A stretch of DNA of 64,000 nt from Rhodobacterales bacterium (GCA_025362795.1 JANYFE010000054.1:52855-116854); one strand, 5' to 3'. Positions 8,036 to 16,286 are shown, counted from the stretch's first letter. Program-made: numbers and translations. Notes: generated from the letters alone by a model not told the origin.

Positions 8036-9201
8036 TCGCGCTGCACCAATCCCCGACCGACCCGGTTTTCGTGCAAAACCCCTACCCGTTCTACGAGGTT
8101 GCCCGTGCCGCTGGTCCCTTCTTTCACTGGTCCGATTACAACCTGACCTGCACCACCTCTGCGGCGGCCTGCAATGCCATCTTCCGCGACCGCCGCTTTG
8201 GCCGCGAGTCGCCGGCGGCCCTGCATATCCCGGACCACCTCGCGCCGTTCTACGCGGTCGAGGCGCATTCGATGCTGGAACTCGAACCGCCCCGCCACAC
8301 CCGCCTGCGCGGCCTGGTCCTGCGCGCCTTCACCTCGCGCCGTATCGCGGCACTTGCCCCCGAAATAACCACGCTGACCCACGACCTGATCGACGCCCTC
8401 CCCATCGGCGCATTCGACCTCCTGCCGCATTTCGCCACCAAACTGCCGGTGATCATCATCGCCCGCCTGCTCGGCGTGCCGGAAACCATGTCCGACGACC
8501 TGCTCAAATGGTCAAACGCGATGGTCGGCATGTATATGGCAAACCGTGACCGCGCCGCCGAAGACCGTGCCATCGCGGCGACAAACGCCTTCACCGCCTT
8601 CCTGCGCGGCTATATCGCGGAACGCCGCGCCCTGCCCGCCGATGACCTGATTACCCATCTGATCGCCGCGGAATCAGAGGGCGACCGCCTGACCACTGAC
8701 GAGCTGATCTCGACCTGCATCCTCCTCTTGAACGCCGGCCACGAGGCAACCGTCCATACCATCGGCAACGGCGTCAAAATCTTGCTGGAAACCCAGACCC
8801 AGACCGCCCTGGCAAATCCGGACCCCGCCATCGAGGAAATTCTGCGCTACGACCCCGCCCTGCACATGTTCACCCGCTGGGCCTATGAAACCGTGGAAAT
8901 CCTGGGCCACACCTTCCAGCGCGGCGACCAGATCGCGCTCCTCCTCGCCGCCGCAAACCGCGACCCCGCCAACTGGGACGCGCCCGCCACCTTCGACCCA
9001 ACCCGCTTGCCCAAACCTCACGTCAGCTTCGGCGCTGGCCTGCACTTCTGCGTCGGCGCCCCCCTCGCCCGGCTGGAACTGCAATCCGCCCTGCCGATCC
9101 TGTTTGAACGCCTGCCGCGCCTGCGCCTGACCGAGGCCCCGCGCTACGCTGATGTCTATCATTTTCATGGGCTGCAAAAACTGATGGTCCGTGCTGGTTA
9201 A
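8032..9201 (+). CDS. Cytochrome P450
   Basis: 389-aa soluble bacterial-type P450 monooxygenase with all core motifs: I-helix LLNAGHEATVHT (oxygen-binding groove), ExxR in EEILRYDP, and the haem-binding loop VSFGAGLHFCVGAPLARLEL with the Cys thiolate ligand. It most resembles the CYP107/CYP105-like soluble group by pattern; substrate unknown. No dedicated ferredoxin is adjacent, although a ferredoxin-NADP reductase is encoded 4 kb away. Coupled to the upstream EamA exporter gene. A CAAATATCCC-type repeat follows the stop. Confidence 0.93.
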   Translation: MIALHQSPTDPVFVQNPYPFYEVARAAGPFFHWSDYNLTCTTSAAACNAIFRDRRFGRESPAALHIPDHLAPFYAVEAHSMLELEPPRHTRLRGLVLRAFTSRRIAALAPEITTLTHDLIDALPIGAFDLLPHFATKLPVIIIARLLGVPETMSDDLLKWSNAMVGMYMANRDRAAEDRAIAATNAFTAFLRGYIAERRALPADDLITHLIAAESEGDRLTTDELISTCILLLNAGHEATVHTIGNGVKILLETQTQTALANPDPAIEEILRYDPALHMFTRWAYETVEILGHTFQRGDQIALLLAAANRDPANWDAPATFDPTRLPKPHVSFGAGLHFCVGAPLARLELQSALPILFERLPRLRLTEAPRYADVYHFHGLQKLMVRAG

Positions 9202-9202
9202 T

Positions 9203-9253
9203 ATCAACTGTCCCCAAATATCCCACGGGGGTCCGAGGGTGTGAAACCCCCGG
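9203..9253. repeat. CAAATATCCC intergenic element with hairpin
   Basis: Contains CAACTGTCCCCAAATATCCC (9206-9225) followed by a CGGGGGT / ACCCCCG stem (9226-9232 with 9246-9252). Related copies follow genes at 28311, 31051 and 39077. It lies between the convergent P450 and Lrp-family genes and may act as a transcription terminator. Confidence 0.6.
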
Positions 9254-9259
9254 CTTACC

Positions 9260-9721
9260 TTACAAAGGCAGCGCCGTCGTCATCTTGATCTCTTCCATGC
9301 TCAACAGCGCCGTGACGTTGTAAATCTTCACCTCGGCAATCAGTGCCTGATAAAACGCGTCATAGGCCCGGGCGTTCTTGACCCAGACCTTCAGGATGTA
9401 ATCAACATCCCCGGCCAAGCGATGCGCCTCCAGCACCTCCGGCCTGCGGCGCACCACGTCCAGAAACCGCTTTTCCCAGCCCGCCTCGTGTTCCGAAGTT
9501 CTGATCAGCACGAAAAAACACGCCTCCAGCCCCAATTCCTCAGGGTCCAGAATGGCGGTCTGCCGCCGGATCACGCCGGCCTCGCGCATCCGCCTGATCC
9601 GGTTCCACACCGGGGTCTTGCTTGAGCCGACTTTCCGCGCGATCTCGTCCAGCGACTGCTCGGCATCCTCCTGCAATTCGCCAAGGATTTTCCGGTCCAA
9701 CTCATCGACTTGGGCTGCCAT
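9260..9721 (-). CDS. Lrp/AsnC-family transcriptional regulator
   Basis: 153-aa regulator: winged HTH in residues 1-60 (LDRKILGELQEDAEQSLDEIARKVG, then TPVWNRIRRMREAGVI) and a C-terminal RAM/AsnC effector domain (EAHRLAGDVDYILKVWV). ATG 9721 gives the canonical N-terminus MAAQVDELDRKIL. It diverges from the sulfate-assimilation operon, with inverted repeats in the shared 135-bp gap, so it likely controls that operon and itself. The effector may be a sulfur amino acid; that is inference from position only. Confidence 0.88.
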   Translation of the reverse strand: MAAQVDELDRKILGELQEDAEQSLDEIARKVGSSKTPVWNRIRRMREAGVIRRQTAILDPEELGLEACFFVLIRTSEHEAGWEKRFLDVVRRRPEVLEAHRLAGDVDYILKVWVKNARAYDAFYQALIAEVKIYNVTALLSMEEIKMTTALPL

Positions 9722-9742
9722 TCGCCTGATCCCCCGATTTGT

Positions 9743-9840
9743 GGAATGCTGTTCCAACTTGGCCGAATATCGGAACAAACATCCTTATTGGCAAGGGACA
9801 CTGGCCTAGATATGGGAAAATATCCTATATTGGTCCCATA
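9743..9840. promoter_or_regulatory. Inverted repeats in the Lrp / sulfur operon divergent promoter
   Basis: GGAATGCTGTTCC (9743-9755) is a GGAA-N5-TTCC dyad beside the regulator start. GTTCC (9751-9755) also pairs with GGAAC (9772-9776). Nearer the sulfur operon, TATGGGA (9811-9817) and TCCCATA (9834-9840) form a 7-bp inverted repeat enclosing an AT-rich core. Spaced dyads of this kind suit an Lrp-type octamer, but binding is not shown. Confidence 0.5.
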
Positions 9841-9856
9841 AATCACGGGCAAAGCC

Positions 9857-9988
9857 ATGACCTGCCAGACCGCCTTCACCGCGTCCCCGTCCGCAGCCGC
9901 CCTAGACGGCCTGGCCGTGGTGCTCTATGGCCTCGCCGCAGGTCAAGCGACCCAATTCCTGCCTCAGTTGAAAGAAGCGCTAGCATGA
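9857..9988 (+). CDS. Small ORF leading the sulfate-assimilation operon
   Basis: 43-aa reading frame (starts MTCQTAFTASPSAAALDG, ends QLKEALA) whose stop overlaps the DUF2849 start by 4 bp (ATGA), the same coupling used through the rest of the operon. Its central part (LAVVLYGLAAGQ) is mildly hydrophobic. I do not recognise a family. In related genomes a siroheme synthase gene (cysG) commonly sits here; none is present. It could be a leader peptide, a remnant or a genuine small protein. Confidence 0.5.
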   Translation: MTCQTAFTASPSAAALDGLAVVLYGLAAGQATQFLPQLKEALA

Positions 9989-10290
9989 GCCGCTTTACCC
10001 CCAAAGTCGTCACCGCTAACGCCCTGCGGGAAGGTGATGTGGTCTATCTGACCACCGATGACCGCTGGAGCCGCTATCACCACGAGGCCGAACTGATCGA
10101 GGACGAGGCCCACGCCCAGATGCGCCTGTTGCATGCCGCCGCACAGCGTCAGGTCGTGGTCGGTGCCTATCTCGCGGACGCCAAGGCCGGCCCCAAAGGC
10201 CCCGAACCCACGCATTTCCGTGAAGAATTCCGCACCCGCGGCCCTTCCAACTATACGCACGGCAAACAGACGGACCTTCCCAATGTATAA
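9985..10290 (+). CDS. DUF2849 protein of the sulfite reductase operon
   Basis: 101-aa DUF2849 protein (MSRFTPKVVTANALREGDVVYLT), a family found almost only beside sulfite/nitrite reductase genes of alphaproteobacteria. The pattern GDVVYLTTDDRWSRYHHEAELIED is conserved in the family. It is probably an accessory factor for sulfite reductase; mechanism unknown. Its end overlaps the cysI start by 8 bp and its start overlaps the 43-aa ORF by 4 bp, giving tight translational coupling. Confidence 0.85.
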   Translation: MSRFTPKVVTANALREGDVVYLTTDDRWSRYHHEAELIEDEAHAQMRLLHAAAQRQVVVGAYLADAKAGPKGPEPTHFREEFRTRGPSNYTHGKQTDLPNV

Positions 10291-11950
10291 CTACAATGAC
10301 TTTGACGACGCTTTCGTCCGTGCCCGTGTTGCGCAGTTCTCCGACCAGGTGGCCCGCCGTCTGGATGGGTCACTGACCGAGGACGAATTCCGCCCCTTGC
10401 GCCTGATGAACGGCCTGTATCTGCAACTGCATGCCTACATGCTGCGCGTTGCCATCCCTTACGGCACGCTGAACCCGCGCCAGATGCGCCAGTTGGCGAT
10501 GATTGCCGACACCTGGGACAAGGGTTACGGCCATTTCACCACCCGCCAGAACATCCAGTTCAACTGGCCCAAACTGCCGGAGGTGCCCGCAATCCTGTCC
10601 GCGCTGGCCGATGTGGAAATGCACGCCATCCAGACCTCGGGCAACTGCGTGCGCAACGTTACCGCCGACCACTTCGCCGGCGCTGCGGCGGACGAGATTG
10701 AAGACCCGCGCCCCTATGCCGAGCTTTTGCGCCAATGGTCCACCGACCACCCCGAGTTTCAGTTCCTGCCGCGCAAGTTCAAGATCGCCATCACCGGCAG
10801 CCCCAATGACCGCGCCGTCACTGCGGCGCATGACATCGGCCTGCGGATGACCCGCCAGAACGGCGAACCCGGCTTTGAAGTGCTGGTCGGCGGCGGCCTT
10901 GGCCGCACCCCGTTCATCGCCCACAAGGTCCGCGATTTCCTGCCCGTGCCCGATCTTTTGCCCTATGTCGAGGCCGTTCTCAGCGTCTACAACACGCTGG
11001 GCCGCCGTGACAACAAATACAAGGCGCGCATCAAGATCACCGTGCATGAGACTGGTAAAGCAGAGATAACCCGGATGATCGAGGAGCGTTTTCTTGAAAT
11101 TCGCCCGTTGTTTGCGGGCCACGACCAGGATCTGCTCAACGATATCCGCACGGCCTTTGCCGAACCCACCTACCGCGACGCGCCGACCACCAGCCATGAC
11201 GCCTTCTACAAAGCCGACCCGATCTTCCGCGCCTGGGCCGACACCAACCTCGCCGAACACCGCAACCCGCAATACGCCATTGTCACCGTGTCCCTGAAAG
11301 CGCCCGGCGAAACCCCCGGCGATGCGACCTCTGCCCAGATGCGCCTGATCGCCGACCTTGCAGAGCAATACGGCCACTCCGACCTGCGGATCAGCCATGA
11401 ACAGAATGTCATCCTGGCCCATGTCCACAAATCCGACCTGCCCTCGGTCCATGCCGCGCTGAAACAGGCCGGGCTGGCTTGTGCCAACATCGGTCTGCTC
11501 AGTGACATCATCGCCTGCCCCGGCATGGACTATTGCAGCCTCGCCACCGCCCGCGCGATCCCCGTCGCACAGGAACTCGCCCTGCATTTCGATGCGCTGA
11601 AACTGGAACACGACATCGGCCCGCTGAAAATCAAAATCTCAGGCTGCATCAATGCCTGCGGTCATCACCATGTCGGCCATATCGGCATTCTCGGCCTCGA
11701 CCGTGCCGGTGTGGAAAACTACCAGATCACGCTGGGCGGCGATGCCACTGAAACCGCTGCCATCGGCGACAAGACCGGACCGGGCTTTGCCTATACCGAG
11801 ATTGTCCCCGCCATCGAACGCATTTTGCTGACCTATCTCGATATGCGCGAGGGGCCACAGGAAATCTTTCTGGAAACCTACCGCCGGGTCGGCTTTGCCC
11901 CGTTCAAGACCGCGCTGTATGGCGCAGAAGGCGGCCGCGATGCCGCGTGA
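10283..11950 (+). CDS. cysI: Sulfite/nitrite reductase haemoprotein
   Basis: 555-aa siroheme and [4Fe-4S] enzyme reducing sulfite to sulfide (six electrons) in assimilation. Ferrodoxin-like half domains and catalytic core are recognisable: HFTTRQNIQFNWP early, then the cluster/siroheme ligands C-x5-C (CPGMDYC) and C-x3-C (CINACGHHH) near residues 413 and 455. Electrons probably come from ferredoxin or from the reductase at the operon end. Start ATG 10283 (MYNYNDFDDAF) lies inside the end of the DUF2849 gene. The operon context (cysH, DUF934) favours sulfite over nitrite as substrate. Confidence 0.92.
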   Translation: MYNYNDFDDAFVRARVAQFSDQVARRLDGSLTEDEFRPLRLMNGLYLQLHAYMLRVAIPYGTLNPRQMRQLAMIADTWDKGYGHFTTRQNIQFNWPKLPEVPAILSALADVEMHAIQTSGNCVRNVTADHFAGAAADEIEDPRPYAELLRQWSTDHPEFQFLPRKFKIAITGSPNDRAVTAAHDIGLRMTRQNGEPGFEVLVGGGLGRTPFIAHKVRDFLPVPDLLPYVEAVLSVYNTLGRRDNKYKARIKITVHETGKAEITRMIEERFLEIRPLFAGHDQDLLNDIRTAFAEPTYRDAPTTSHDAFYKADPIFRAWADTNLAEHRNPQYAIVTVSLKAPGETPGDATSAQMRLIADLAEQYGHSDLRISHEQNVILAHVHKSDLPSVHAALKQAGLACANIGLLSDIIACPGMDYCSLATARAIPVAQELALHFDALKLEHDIGPLKIKISGCINACGHHHVGHIGILGLDRAGVENYQITLGGDATETAAIGDKTGPGFAYTEIVPAIERILLTYLDMREGPQEIFLETYRRVGFAPFKTALYGAEGGRDAA

Positions 11951-12698
11951 CGTGCCCACCGGTCTGGTCGCAGACCGGGTTGCCGCCCTGAACGCCCGCT
12001 ACCGCCACCACAGCGCCACGGCGGTTCTGGAACACGCTCTGAAGGATGATGATCTGGGTCAGGTCGCGCTGGTGTCGTCCTTTGGCGCCGAATCGGTGGT
12101 GCTGCTGCATCTGGTTTCGGTCATAGCGCCCGAAACTCCAGTGCTGTTCATCGACACCAAGATGCTGTTTGCCGAAACCCTCGCCTACCAGCGCGACCTG
12201 GCAGAGAAACTCAACCTCTGCGACCTGCGCACGATCAGTGCCGCCAAATCCCGCGTCGCGCTTGAAGACCCCGACAACACGCTGCACCAGTTCAACACCG
12301 ACGCCTGCTGCAACGTCCGCAAGGTTGAACCCCTGGAACGGGCGCTCAAGGAATTTGACGGCTGGATCACCGGGCGCAAACGCTATCAGGGTGCGGGCCG
12401 CGCCGCGGTGGAGTTTTTCGAAAATGAAGGCGACATGCGCATCAAGGTCAATCCTCTCGCCCATTGGGGCCGCGAGGATATCGAGGATTATATGGTCAAC
12501 AACCGCCTGCCGCGCCATCCGCTGGTCGCCAAAGGCTTCCCGTCGATCGGTTGTGCGCCGTGCACAACAGCTGTGAAACCGGGCGAAGATTCCCGTGCAG
12601 GGCGTTGGCGTAACACGGAAAAAGTTGAATGCGGCATCCATTTCATCAATGGCAAAATGGTCCGCATACCCCTTTCAAATACGGAGAATGCCGCATGA
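11940..12698 (+). CDS. cysH: Adenylyl-sulfate (APS/PAPS) reductase
   Basis: 252-aa thioredoxin-dependent reductase giving sulfite from adenylyl sulfate. The PP-loop region SSFGAESVVLLHL and the substrate-binding GRKRYQG are clear. Two Cys pairs, CC in DACCNVRK (about residue 121) and CAPC (about residue 204), are the [4Fe-4S] ligands that mark the APS-type enzyme, and the C-terminal ECGIH supplies the catalytic Cys. It overlaps cysI by 11 bp and the DUF934 gene by 4 bp. Confidence 0.94.
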   Translation: MPRDVPTGLVADRVAALNARYRHHSATAVLEHALKDDDLGQVALVSSFGAESVVLLHLVSVIAPETPVLFIDTKMLFAETLAYQRDLAEKLNLCDLRTISAAKSRVALEDPDNTLHQFNTDACCNVRKVEPLERALKEFDGWITGRKRYQGAGRAAVEFFENEGDMRIKVNPLAHWGREDIEDYMVNNRLPRHPLVAKGFPSIGCAPCTTAVKPGEDSRAGRWRNTEKVECGIHFINGKMVRIPLSNTENAA

Positions 12699-13099
12699 CA
12701 ATCATCGTCACCGACGCAGGCTTCACCCCGGCGCAACCGTTGCAGATCGTGCCTCTGGCCGACATCGCCAGCCATCACGGTGCCGTCGATCTGGCCCATA
12801 CCGACCAACCCGAATCCGTGGTGCCCTACCTTGCCGATCTGACCCTGATCCGCATCGCCTTCCCCGCCTTCAACGACGGCCGGGCCTTCACCGTCGCCCG
12901 CCGCCTGCGCGTGCTGGGCTATCAGGGCACCCTGCGCGCCTTTGGTCCGGTGATCGCAGATCAGTATGCGATGGCCCGCCGCGTTGGCTTTGACGAGGTC
13001 GAAATTCCCGACGACCTTGCCCTGCGCCAGCCCGAAGCGCAGTGGAAATTCCGCGCCGACTGGCGGTCGCACGATTACCTCGCCCGGCTGAAGGCCTGA
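12695..13099 (+). CDS. DUF934 protein of the sulfate-assimilation operon
   Basis: 134-aa DUF934 protein, a family linked to sulfite reductase operons and proposed to be an accessory oxidoreductase component. Family hallmarks: FPAFNDGRAFTVARRLR-like centre, GYQGTLRAFGPVIADQYAMARR, and a C-terminus with RLKA. It starts within the cysH stop (ATGA). Exact function is not established as far as I know. Confidence 0.88.
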   Translation: MTIIVTDAGFTPAQPLQIVPLADIASHHGAVDLAHTDQPESVVPYLADLTLIRIAFPAFNDGRAFTVARRLRVLGYQGTLRAFGPVIADQYAMARRVGFDEVEIPDDLALRQPEAQWKFRADWRSHDYLARLKA

Positions 13100-13147
13100 A
13101 CTTCCCTCCCGCTGCACAGGTTGCCCGCCCTAACGGAATGCAGACCC

Positions 13148-13978
13148 ATGAACGAAAAGAGCGCCATGTCCGACGCCCCCTTGCCACCTGCCAAGCCAAC
13201 CCTGCCCGACGCGCAAACCGTGACGGCGGTCAAACACTGGACCGACCGGCTGTTTTCCTTTCGCGTGACACGGCCCAAAAGCCTGCGGTTCCGCTCTGGC
13301 GAATTCGTGATGATCGGTCTGTTGGGCGAAACCGGCAAGCCCCTGCTGCGCGCCTATTCCATCGCGTCCCCGGCCTGGGATGACGAATTGGAATTCTATT
13401 CGATCAAGGTGCCCGACGGCCCGCTGACCTCGCGCCTGCAACACATCAAGGTTGGCGACGAAATCATCCTGCGCCCCAAACCGGTGGGCACGCTGGTCCA
13501 TGATGCGCTCTTGCCCGGCAAACGCCTGTGGTTTCTTGCGACCGGCACCGGCCTCGCCCCCTTTGCCAGCCTGATGCGCGAGCCGGAAACCTACGAGAAA
13601 TACGACAGCATCATCATGATGCACACCTGCCGCGAGAGTGCCGAATTGGAATATGGCCGCCAGCTGGTTGAAAGCCTGGCCGAAGATCCGCTGATTGGCG
13701 ACCTCGTGGCCGGCAAATTGCATTATTACCCCACCACCACCCGCGAACCCTCGCCCCGGATGGGCCGCATCACCGACAATCTGACTTCAGGCAAGGTCTT
13801 TGCCGATCTGGGCCTGCCGCAGATCGACCCCGAAGACGACCGCGCCATGGTTTGCGGCAGCCTTGCCTTCAACCACGATGTCAAGGCGGTGCTGGAAAGC
13901 TTTGGCCTGCACGAAGGCGCCAATTCCGAACCGCAGGAATATGTGGTCGAAAAAGCCTTCGTCGGCGACGGCATCTGA
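13148..13978 (+). CDS. fpr: Ferredoxin-NADP+ reductase
   Basis: 276-aa flavoprotein passing electrons between NADPH and ferredoxin/flavodoxin. The FAD-binding RAYSIASPAWDDELEFY, the NADP-binding LWFLATGTGLAPFASL and the C-terminal VVEKAFVGDGI are typical of the bacterial plant-type FNR. It lies 49 bases after the DUF934 gene and probably supplies electrons to sulfite reductase. ATG 13148 (MNEKSAMSDAP) is chosen; a second in-frame ATG at 13166 is also possible. Confidence 0.92.
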   Translation: MNEKSAMSDAPLPPAKPTLPDAQTVTAVKHWTDRLFSFRVTRPKSLRFRSGEFVMIGLLGETGKPLLRAYSIASPAWDDELEFYSIKVPDGPLTSRLQHIKVGDEIILRPKPVGTLVHDALLPGKRLWFLATGTGLAPFASLMREPETYEKYDSIIMMHTCRESAELEYGRQLVESLAEDPLIGDLVAGKLHYYPTTTREPSPRMGRITDNLTSGKVFADLGLPQIDPEDDRAMVCGSLAFNHDVKAVLESFGLHEGANSEPQEYVVEKAFVGDGI

Positions 13979-14089
13979 CCTGCCGCGTTCGTGCTGCACA
14001 TATCCCGGTGCGGCGACCGCCTGTAGGCCACGGGCCAGAGGCGACAGAAAACAACGCGGCGCAATCGCCAGCACAATTCCAATAGGAAA

Positions 14090-14115
14090 GGCCGCGCAGA
14101 TTGCTCTGCGCGGCC
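14090..14115. terminator. Shared terminator between fpr and the Ala-rich membrane protein
   Basis: Perfect 11-bp stem GGCCGCGCAGA / TCTGCGCGGCC with a four-base loop (TTGC; GCAA on the minus strand). It is flanked by TTTCC on the minus-strand side and TGTCTT on the plus side, between two convergent genes, so it may work in both directions. Confidence 0.75.
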
Positions 14116-14138
14116 TGTCTTAACCCTAAAGGGTCAGA

Positions 14139-14561
14139 TTACATCTTCAACGCGGTTTTGATCTGCGCGATCACGGCTGCAACCTTGGTCGCATCGGTGC
14201 CGGCAGCGGTGATGGCCGCTTTGATCGTGGTTTTGGTCGCATCGTCCAGCGCCGAAGCGTCAACCATTGCGGTGACTTTGGCGGCGTCAAAGGTTGCCGG
14301 GTCCAGCATCGCGGTGACATCGGCCATTGCGGTTGTGGCGGTGGTCGCAGCAGCGGTACCGGCAGCAGCGGCGGCATCCGTGGCGGCCTTGGCGGCAGCA
14401 GCGGCGTCGTCTGCGGCTTTCTTGGCGGCAGCGGCGGCGTCATCGGTCGCCTGCTGGGCGGCCACGGCAGCGGCTTGCTGCGCAGGTTTCACTTTTAATT
14501 GGTAGTAGCCGCCACCAATTACGATGACTGCGATGATGGCGATGATTACGTTTCTGTTCAT
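14139..14561 (-). CDS. Ala-rich membrane-anchored protein of unknown function
   Basis: 140-aa protein: an N-terminal membrane helix (MNRNVIIAIIAVIVIGGGYYQ), a segment of about 60 residues of alanine-dominated repeats (KAADDAAAAAKAATDAAAAA) likely to be helical, and a C-terminal part (DVTAMLDPATFDAAKVTAMVD...IAQIKTALKM) that may form a small helical bundle. Its repeats resemble the linker of the OmpA protein at 17.3-19.6 kb. ATG 14561 gives a clean signal-anchor. I do not recognise a family. Confidence 0.7.
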   Translation of the reverse strand: MNRNVIIAIIAVIVIGGGYYQLKVKPAQQAAAVAAQQATDDAAAAAKKAADDAAAAAKAATDAAAAAGTAAATTATTAMADVTAMLDPATFDAAKVTAMVDASALDDATKTTIKAAITAAGTDATKVAAVIAQIKTALKM

Positions 14562-14832
14562 GTCAGGTCTCCCATTAACCGACGGATAAGCGATTGTGGC
14601 GGCGGTATGACAGAAAGGTTTGCAGTTGGGAAGCCCTGCCTGCACACGCCCTGCATTCGGGGCCTTTGGCAAATCGCGGAACACTCCTTTGGACTAGTTT
14701 TCGCAAAAAAAACGTTCGTTTGGCCGCGTTCAATCGATTCTGACACCGCCAGACCCGATCTAGCGGGTTGAAGCCCCCGCCAACCGCGTTTATCTTGGCA
14801 CCGCACCACACAACAATCCAAGGACCAACACC

Positions 14833-15372
14833 ATAGCCCGCAGACCTCACAATGCCCCGCCGCAACGCGAAACCGGCCCGCGCATCAACGACCGTATCCG
14901 CTCACCCGAAATTCGCCTGATCGGGGCGGAAGGCGAGAATATCGGGGTTGTCACGCCTGCCCGCGCGATGGCCCTGGCCGAGGAAGCTGGCCTTGATCTG
15001 GTGGAAATCTCGCCCAATGCCGAACCGCCGGTCTGCAAGATCATGGATTTCGGCAAATTCAAGTATGAGACGCAAAAGCGCGAGGCCGAGGCCCGCAAAA
15101 AGCAGCACATCATCGAGATCAAGGAAATCAAGTTCCGTCCCGGCACCGATATCCATGACTATGATGTGAAAATGCGCTCGGTCCTCAAGTTTCTGGAGGA
15201 AGGCGACAAGGTCAAAGTCACGCTGCGCTTCCGCGGCCGCGAGATGGCGCACCAGGATCTCGGGTTGGAACTTTTGCACCGGGTCTCCGCTGACGTTGGC
15301 GAAAATGGCAAGGTCGAATCAATGCCCCGGCTCGAAGGCCGTCAGATGGTGATGATGATCGGACCAAAATAG
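14833..15372 (+). CDS. infC: Translation initiation factor IF-3, ATA start
   Basis: 179-aa factor binding the 30S subunit and checking the start codon. N-domain: [19 protein letters not shown] then [13 protein letters not shown]; linker region [17 protein letters not shown]-domain: [37 protein letters not shown]. The conserved N-terminus runs back to an ATA codon at 14833 with AAGGA (14820-14824) eight bases upstream. No ATG, GTG or TTG exists in this frame before the internal ATG 14968, which would remove 45 conserved residues. A rare start codon allows IF-3 to repress its own translation, as with AUU in E. coli. A UUCG terminator follows. Confidence 0.93.
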   Translation: MARRPHNAPPQRETGPRINDRIRSPEIRLIGAEGENIGVVTPARAMALAEEAGLDLVEISPNAEPPVCKIMDFGKFKYETQKREAEARKKQHIIEIKEIKFRPGTDIHDYDVKMRSVLKFLEEGDKVKVTLRFRGREMAHQDLGLELLHRVSADVGENGKVESMPRLEGRQMVMMIGPK

Positions 15373-15391
15373 CCCCCCATCCCTGCAATCC

Positions 15392-15412
15392 GGGCCCTTC
15401 GGGGCCCTTTTT
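15392..15412 (+). terminator. Intrinsic terminator after infC
   Basis: GGGCCC-TTCG-GGGCCC followed by TTTTT: a GC stem closed by a UUCG tetraloop and a T tract, 20 bases after the infC stop. Confidence 0.85.
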
Positions 15413-15437
15413 GTTGCCTTATCATTCATCCATTTGG

Positions 15438-15464
15438 TTGACTTATGTCGCCGCAAGGTATAAT
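15438..15464 (+). promoter_or_regulatory. Promoter of the ArsR/SRPBCC pair
   Basis: TTGACT (15438-15443) and a perfect -10 TATAAT (15459-15464) are separated by 15 bases. Transcription would start about 7 bases after the -10, at or next to the ATG at 15473, so the mRNA may be leaderless; no Shine-Dalgarno is visible. A direct repeat CCATTTGGTTGA (15430-15441) / CCATATGGTTGA (15469-15480) brackets the promoter and could be the ArsR operator. Confidence 0.6.
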
Positions 15465-15472
15465 TCCACCAT

Positions 15473-15832
15473 ATGGTTGAACGATCCGAACTCCCGCTGA
15501 CCGAGGTGTTGAAAGCCGCAAGCGACCCGACCCGCCGGGCCATTCTGACCCTCCTGGCGCAGAACGGCCCAACCCGTGTCACCGAACTTGCCGCCCGGTT
15601 CGAGATGAGCCTCAACGCCGTTTCGAAACACATCAAGGTTCTGGAATCTGCCGGACTGGTCAGCCGCCGCACGCTGTGGCGCGAACACCTGATCGAAGTG
15701 CAGATGGCCCCTCTGGCCCTGATGGATCAGTGGTTTGCCGGACTGCGCTCGATCTGGGCGCTGCGGCTCGACGCTTTGGATACGCTGCTCACCCAAGGAG
15801 AACCAAACCATGACGGGCATGACCATGAATGA
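15473..15832 (+). CDS. ArsR-family transcriptional regulator
   Basis: 119-aa winged-helix repressor: ASDPTRRAILTLL, then VTELAARFEMSLNAVSKHIKVLESAGLVSRR as recognition helix and wing. No metal-binding ELCVCDL motif, so it belongs to the non-metal group that pairs with SRPBCC proteins. The Asp/His tail (HDGHDHE) is unusual. The downstream SRPBCC gene overlaps it by 23 bp, so the two form one operon. Confidence 0.9.
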   Translation: MVERSELPLTEVLKAASDPTRRAILTLLAQNGPTRVTELAARFEMSLNAVSKHIKVLESAGLVSRRTLWREHLIEVQMAPLALMDQWFAGLRSIWALRLDALDTLLTQGEPNHDGHDHE

Positions 15833-16262
15833 CCTGAGCCTGACCGTGCAGCGGCGCATCGCCGCCATTGCGGAACGGGTTTACAACGCCTGGCTCGACC
15901 CCGAAACGCTGGTCCATTTCATGTCAAACTGCCAGGGCATCACCCTGACATCCGCCCAGACCGATCCCCGGGTTGGCGGGCGGTTCCGTCTGGTGATGAA
16001 CAACGGCACAAAGGACATCCCGCATACCGGCACCTATCTGGAACTGACCCCGCATTCCCGCATCGCGTTCACGTGGGAGTCTGAATATTCCACGGTCGAA
16101 GGCAGCACGGTCACGCTTGACCTGGTGCCGGTCGGCGCAGAAACCCTGCTGACCCTGACCCATGTCCGGTTTGCCACCGAAAGCAGCCGGGACGGTCACA
16201 AACGGGGCTGGGCCACGATCCTCGATGGCCTTGTTGCCGCGAACCGGACGGACGCGGCCTGA
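15810..16262 (+). CDS. SRPBCC-domain (AHSA1-like) protein
   Basis: 150-aa START/Bet v1-like fold protein of the AHSA1 family, which forms a hydrophobic cavity for a small ligand. Motifs: VYNAWLDPETLVHFM, DPRVGGRFRLVMNNG, GTYLELTPHSRIAFTWES, and the C-terminal DGHKRGWATILDGL. AAGGAG (15795-15800) precedes ATG 15810. The ArsR-SRPBCC pairing is common and the SRPBCC protein is usually the regulated output; ligand unknown. Confidence 0.88.
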   Translation: MTGMTMNDLSLTVQRRIAAIAERVYNAWLDPETLVHFMSNCQGITLTSAQTDPRVGGRFRLVMNNGTKDIPHTGTYLELTPHSRIAFTWESEYSTVEGSTVTLDLVPVGAETLLTLTHVRFATESSRDGHKRGWATILDGLVAANRTDAA

Positions 16263-16286
16263 CCTGCGACGGCGCCGCACCCCATA

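Noticed and set aside
10283..11950. Nitrite reductase (nirB-like) reading of the haemoprotein gene
   Set aside because: No nirD or nitrate genes nearby; cysH and DUF934 in the same operon favour sulfite.
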